A stretch of DNA of 64,000 nt, taken from Plantactinospora endophytica. GTDB taxonomy: Bacteria > Actinomycetota > Actinomycetes > Mycobacteriales > Micromonosporaceae. Shown one piece after another: positions 61,184 through 64,000 of the stretch. The notes under the pieces were generated by a model. The model did no database searches. It was not told where the DNA came from and was given only the letters and a program-made list of their open reading frames with translations. Position 1 is the first letter of the stretch. Each line of letters opens with the position of its first letter. Location of the stretch: the NCBI RefSeq assembly GCF_016862915.1, contig NZ_BONW01000042.1, positions 62,001 to 126,000 on the forward strand, given 5' to 3'. Both the position numbers and the translations under genes were made by a program.

Positions 61184-61681
61184 ATGAACAATGAAGTCCT
61201 ACTTCCACCGGAGTCGGTGCCCGGCGGTGGCGCAGTGCTCAACCCGTTCGTGATCGTGGACGACGCGGCCGGTCTCGTCACCTTCGTATCCGAGGTCTTC
61301 GGCGCTCCGGAGGACACCGAGGCGAGGACACCGATGCCGGACGGCAAGCTGATCCATGCCCAGCTTTCCCTGGGTACCGTCGATTTGATGATCGCCGACC
61401 GGCTCGACGGCTGGCCGCTGCGCCCCGGCCTGCTCCAGGTGTGGGTTCGCGACGTGGCGGCGGCGTTGGAGCGCGCCAACGCTCGTGGCGCCACCACCAT
61501 CACCGAACCGACCCCGTTCTACGGCGAAACGACCCTCGGCAGGATGTCCGACCCCTGGCAGAACATCTGGTGGCTCTGGGCACCGGCACCGGGTCAACCC
61601 GATCCGGCACCAAGCTGGGAAGCCGGCTCGGACGTCATCTTCAGCACGCTGGACGATGCCCTCAAGTCGTTGACCGCCTGA
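61184..61681 (+). CDS. VOC/glyoxalase superfamily protein
   Basis: A 165-residue protein with two beta-alpha-beta-beta-beta modules. It begins NPFVIVDDAAGLVTFVSEVFGAPE; the second module is LQVWVRDVAAALERANARGATTITEPTPFYGETTLGRMSDPWQNIWWLWAP, which is PhnB/YagE-like. Metal ligands are not fully conserved, so an enzymatic role is unproved. ATG 61184 gives the standard family start. The gene follows the MerR gene by 89 bases on the same strand. Confidence 0.82.
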   Translation: MNNEVLLPPESVPGGGAVLNPFVIVDDAAGLVTFVSEVFGAPEDTEARTPMPDGKLIHAQLSLGTVDLMIADRLDGWPLRPGLLQVWVRDVAAALERANARGATTITEPTPFYGETTLGRMSDPWQNIWWLWAPAPGQPDPAPSWEAGSDVIFSTLDDALKSLTA

Positions 61682-61837
61682 ACCGAGCCGTATCCGCCGC
61701 ACCCGCCGCACTGATCTCGTCACGACCTCGCGTCGAGGTCAGTGCGGCACCCGTTCCGTTCCGCGCGGCGGCAGCAGCATGATAGATCTGGATCGGTTCG
61801 GGCGGCGGGACGAGCAACGGGTACGGGGGACGGACTG

Positions 61838-62497
61838 GTGACCGGAAGCCATGGCATGTATACGCCAGAGTTCTTCGCCGACCCGCACCCGGCGTACGCG
61901 CAGCTTCGTGAGCAGGCGCCGGTGCAGCGGCTCCGCAATCCGAACGGGTTGGAGTACTGGCTCGTCACCAGGTATGACGAGGCACGCGCGGCATTCGCCG
62001 ACGGTCGGCTGTCGAAGGATCCCCGCCGCGCCTGGGACGCGCTGCGGGCGGCCGGGGTGGTCACCGGTGAGCCGGGCGACGCGACCTTCGACCTGCACAC
62101 CACCGACCCGCCAGAGCACACCAGACTGCGGGCGCTGGTGGGCCGGGCGTTCACGGCGCGACGGGTGGCCGAGCTGCGGGAACGGACCCAGCAGATCGCC
62201 GACGACCTGCTCGACGCCGTCGCCGAGCGGCAGACCGCAGACCTGATCGAAGACTACGCGTACCCGTTGTCGCTCACCGTCATCGCCGAGCTGCTCGGGG
62301 TACCGTCGATCGATCATGGCCGGTTCCGGACCTGGACCGTCGCGGCGATGCGTCCGCCGTTCGTGACCGACGCCCCGATGTCCCGCGAGGAGGGTCGCCG
62401 GCTGCTGCGGGAGTACGTCGTCGAGCTGGTGGCGCGCAAGCGTGCCCAGTCGCGTAGCGGTGATCCGGACGACGTGCTGACCGCGCTGCTCGCGTAG
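61838..62497 (+). pseudogene. Cytochrome P450, C-terminal half missing
   Basis: GTG 61838 gives 219 residues that match the first half of an actinomycete P450: YTPEFFADPHPAYAQLREQAPVQRL, then a substrate-contact helix region, DLHTTDPPEHTRLRALVGRAFTARRVAELRERTQ (C helix with the heme-propionate Arg and His) and DDVLTALLA. The stop falls just before the I helix. The ExxR and heme-Cys loops are absent, so no active P450 can form. Twelve bases later the CRISPR array starts, so recombination joining the array to this site probably removed the rest. Confidence 0.85.
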
Positions 62498-62509
62498 GTA
62501 ACTTGCACC

Positions 62510-62781
62510 GGATCACCCCCGCATGCGCGGGGAGCGGTCCTACGCGTAGTGGCCGGCCGAGTCCCAGTCGGGATCACCCCCGCGTGCGCGGGGAGCAGGG
62601 CACCGTGACGCACCTCGTCGACCGGTGGCGGGGATCACCCCCGCGTGCGCGGGGAGCAGGGCCGGATTGGCCTCCTACAGCCGACCCCGTACGGATCACC
62701 CCCGCGTGGGCGGGGAGCAGAGAACGATCCAGATTGGGGTGCCCAACACCACGGGATCACCCCCGCGTGCGCGGGGAGCAG
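62510..62781 (-). CRISPR. Type I-E-like CRISPR array, 5 repeats and 4 spacers
   Basis: Repeats of 28 bases at 62510-62537, 62571-62598, 62632-62659, 62693-62720 and 62754-62781, with four 33-base spacers and an exact 61-base period. Read on the minus strand the repeat is CTGCTCCCCGCG, then CACGCGGGGGTGATCC, forming the hairpin of actinomycete I-E repeats. The leftmost repeat has two changes (GCATGC and a final GCGG), marking the old trailer end; the second from right has one. This puts the leader at the right. No cas gene lies within the window. Confidence 0.95.
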
Positions 62782-62860
62782 ACTTCCTGACCTGCTGCGC
62801 TAAAGATCAACTCCATCATTTTTCTTCACTTTGGTCCGCAGGATCAATCTCCTTGCTTAC
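62782..62860 (-). promoter_or_regulatory. Probable CRISPR leader
   Basis: AT-rich for this genome (ATCATTTTTCTTCACTTTGG at 62814-62833) and adjoining the best-conserved repeat, on the side predicted by repeat orientation and by the degenerate repeat at the far end. It would drive transcription leftward through the array. Confidence 0.65.
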
Positions 62861-63346
62861 CGCGCCTCGGCGTGCGGTGTGCGCTGCTGTACCGGCTCCC
62901 CAACCTCAGCCTCGCCTGCGCCCCGGACGAGCTGAACCGGCTCCCCTCCCCCGTCGTCCGTGGACTGGCGACCCTGCCCGTACGGGTCAGCTAACGCGGT
63001 AACTGGCACATTCGTCGCTACTACCGTCGAGGCCCACGACGTACGTGCAGATCGAGCTGTGAGCGACAGCGACACTATCAGTTCGGCTGTCATCGACCTC
63101 CTCGACCGGTGACCTATGTCCACTCTCGCGACAGCTAGGCAACACCTACCGCCAAGGCTACCGTCTGACGACCGACGGTCGACAAAGCGAATCGATCAGT
63201 CATCGATTCCGATGCGTCGGCACCGCCCCGGCCGGCAGAACAGAGGAGTTTGCCAAAGGTGCGCGGTCGCTACGCTCACCCAACTGATGCAGGGAGTGCC
63301 GTGATATCCGTGCGGCGCTCCGCCGTACGCCCTTGGAAGAGGTGTG
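62861..63346. other. Region between CRISPR leader and NTPase gene
   Basis: 486 bases with no supported gene. Two coding-like stretches on the plus strand lack starts: LYRLPNLSLACAPDELNRLPSPVVRGL ending at about 62996, and VATTVEAHDVRADRAVSDSDTISSAVIDLLDR ending near 63112. They may be remnants of genes lost with the neighbouring rearrangement. The NTPase promoter should lie near the right end. Confidence 0.4.
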
Positions 63347-64000
63347 GTGAGTCGCGCGGAGCGTTCGGACTACTGGCGTCGGGTACGTCAACGCTGGGAC
63401 GCCGCCGAGGGCGCCATCAGCACCGAGCGAACCCGGACGGCGACGGTCGACAGGTCACTGATCCGGTCGCTGGCGACCCGGTTCCTCGGCCCCGAGGCAA
63501 CCATCGTCATCACCGGGGAGCGAGGGGCGGGCAAGACCGAGTTGTACCGAACCCTCACCGGCGCGCTGCCCAGGCGAAGGGTCGGCCGAAGTGACCGCCG
63601 AGAGGAACTGCGCGCGGGACTGCGTACCGAGGCGCAGCGGATCCGCTCCACGTTCTTCGTCGTACCCGGACAGGACTCCGACCCGCAGGGCACCTCGTTG
63701 GAGGAACTGTTCTCCGGCGATCGCGCGCCTCGGGGTGTCGTCCATCTGGTCACCGGCGGCTACGACTGGGTCTGGGGAACCCGGGAGCGCGCCCTGGTCG
63801 AGGAGGGGCTTCTCGCCGAGCAACGCATGCGGGCAGAGGAACTGTCGCGGCTGGATCCCGACCAGCCCGGCGACGCCGACCGGCTCGCCGAGCTGACCTC
63901 GTTGCAGGAACACCCGCTGCTCTGGCACCTGCGGCAGAACCAGATGGAAAACGAACTCCGCCGCTTCCAGGAGCTGTGCCGTGACTACCTGCGGCCGGCC
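63347..64000 (+). CDS. P-loop NTPase, possibly GTPase-like, cut by the window edge
   Basis: The first 218 residues of a larger protein from GTG 63347, with GGAAGAGG five bases upstream. After a basic helical start (RAERSDYWRRVRQRWDAAEG) the Walker A motif GERGAGKTEL lies at about residues 57-66. FFVVPGQDSD at about 108-117 resembles a GTPase G3 strand but lacks the usual leading Asp. GVVHLVTGGYDWVWGTRER follows, then a charged helical region. The opening is open to the edge, so nucleotide specificity and any effector domain cannot be read. It lies next to a CRISPR array, where defence genes are common; that role is only a possibility. Confidence 0.65.
   Translation, partial: MSRAERSDYWRRVRQRWDAAEGAISTERTRTATVDRSLIRSLATRFLGPEATIVITGERGAGKTELYRTLTGALPRRRVGRSDRREELRAGLRTEAQRIRSTFFVVPGQDSDPQGTSLEELFSGDRAPRGVVHLVTGGYDWVWGTRERALVEEGLLAEQRMRAEELSRLDPDQPGDADRLAELTSLQEHPLLWHLRQNQMENELRRFQELCRDYLRPA

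Noticed and set aside
63160-63230. GACCGACGGTCGAC and CGAATCGATCAGTCATCGATTC palindromes as a CRISPR-like or att site
   Set aside because: Single occurrences without repeats or integrase nearby; they may be promoter structures of the NTPase gene but I see no further support.
61838-64000. A cas operon around the CRISPR array
   Set aside because: No Cas3, Cascade, Cas1 or Cas2 motif is seen in any frame; the only genes are the truncated P450 and the P-loop NTPase.

Overview
The window is about 72% GC, codes densely on both strands, uses many GTG starts, overlapping stop/start junctions and leaderless promoters, and carries secreted carbohydrate-active enzymes and CUT1 sugar transporters without their own ATPase. 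This fits a soil or plant-associated actinomycete, most likely Micromonosporaceae. That placement is inferred from style and gene content; no 16S or other marker gene is present, and no tRNA or rRNA was seen.

Layout. 1-5.3 kb: an M6 (immune inhibitor A type) metalloprotease cut by the left edge, then a secreted PL3 pectate lyase with a ricin-type lectin and a secreted PL9 pectate lyase. 5.4-15.5 kb: a secreted glycosidase with a discoidin domain, then a sugar-uptake operon (binding protein, two permeases, cytosolic glycosidase) divergent from a LacI repressor, with two GATAACGTTATC operators. 15.5-20.8 kb: nitronate monooxygenase, a sugar-acid dehydratase divergent from a zinc dehydrogenase, and two small unknown proteins. 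20.8-23.9 kb: an M28 membrane peptidase between two inverted copies of one IS5-type transposase 3' end. 24-27 kb: short-chain reductase, AAC(3)-type acetyltransferase, unknown proteins.

26.8-40.6 kb is a complete-looking non-phosphorylating L-fucose locus. A secreted GH95 alpha-fucosidase would release the sugar and a ribose-type ABC importer would take it up. Mutarotase, dehydrogenase, lactonase, L-fuconate dehydratase, 2-keto-3-deoxy-fuconate dehydrogenase and a fumarylacetoacetase-fold hydrolase then give one full pathway. A FadR-type GntR gene ends the operon, and a recurring ACATCsGATGT element lies in front of all three transcription units.

40.8-46.1 kb: ABC-2 exporter with its own two-component system, then a SpoIIE-type phosphatase and a STAS anti-anti-sigma factor. 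46-53 kb: sulfotransferase, acetyltransferase, truncated hemoglobin, MOSC protein, WD40 protein, unknown protein and a secreted CE4 deacetylase. 53-56.5 kb: a second CUT1 sugar importer. 57-61.7 kb: small redox genes beside HxlR and MerR regulators, with a frameshifted MarR gene and a collapsed GH43 remnant. 61.8-64 kb: half a cytochrome P450 ends 12 bases before a five-repeat type I-E CRISPR array with a probable leader and no cas genes in view; a P-loop NTPase/GTPase-like gene runs off the right edge.

Overall this is accessory carbohydrate-scavenging chromosome (pectin and fucosylated glycans) with a decaying, recombined right end. The least explained parts are the peptidase between inverted IS ends, the fucose-locus operator, and the CRISPR/NTPase border.
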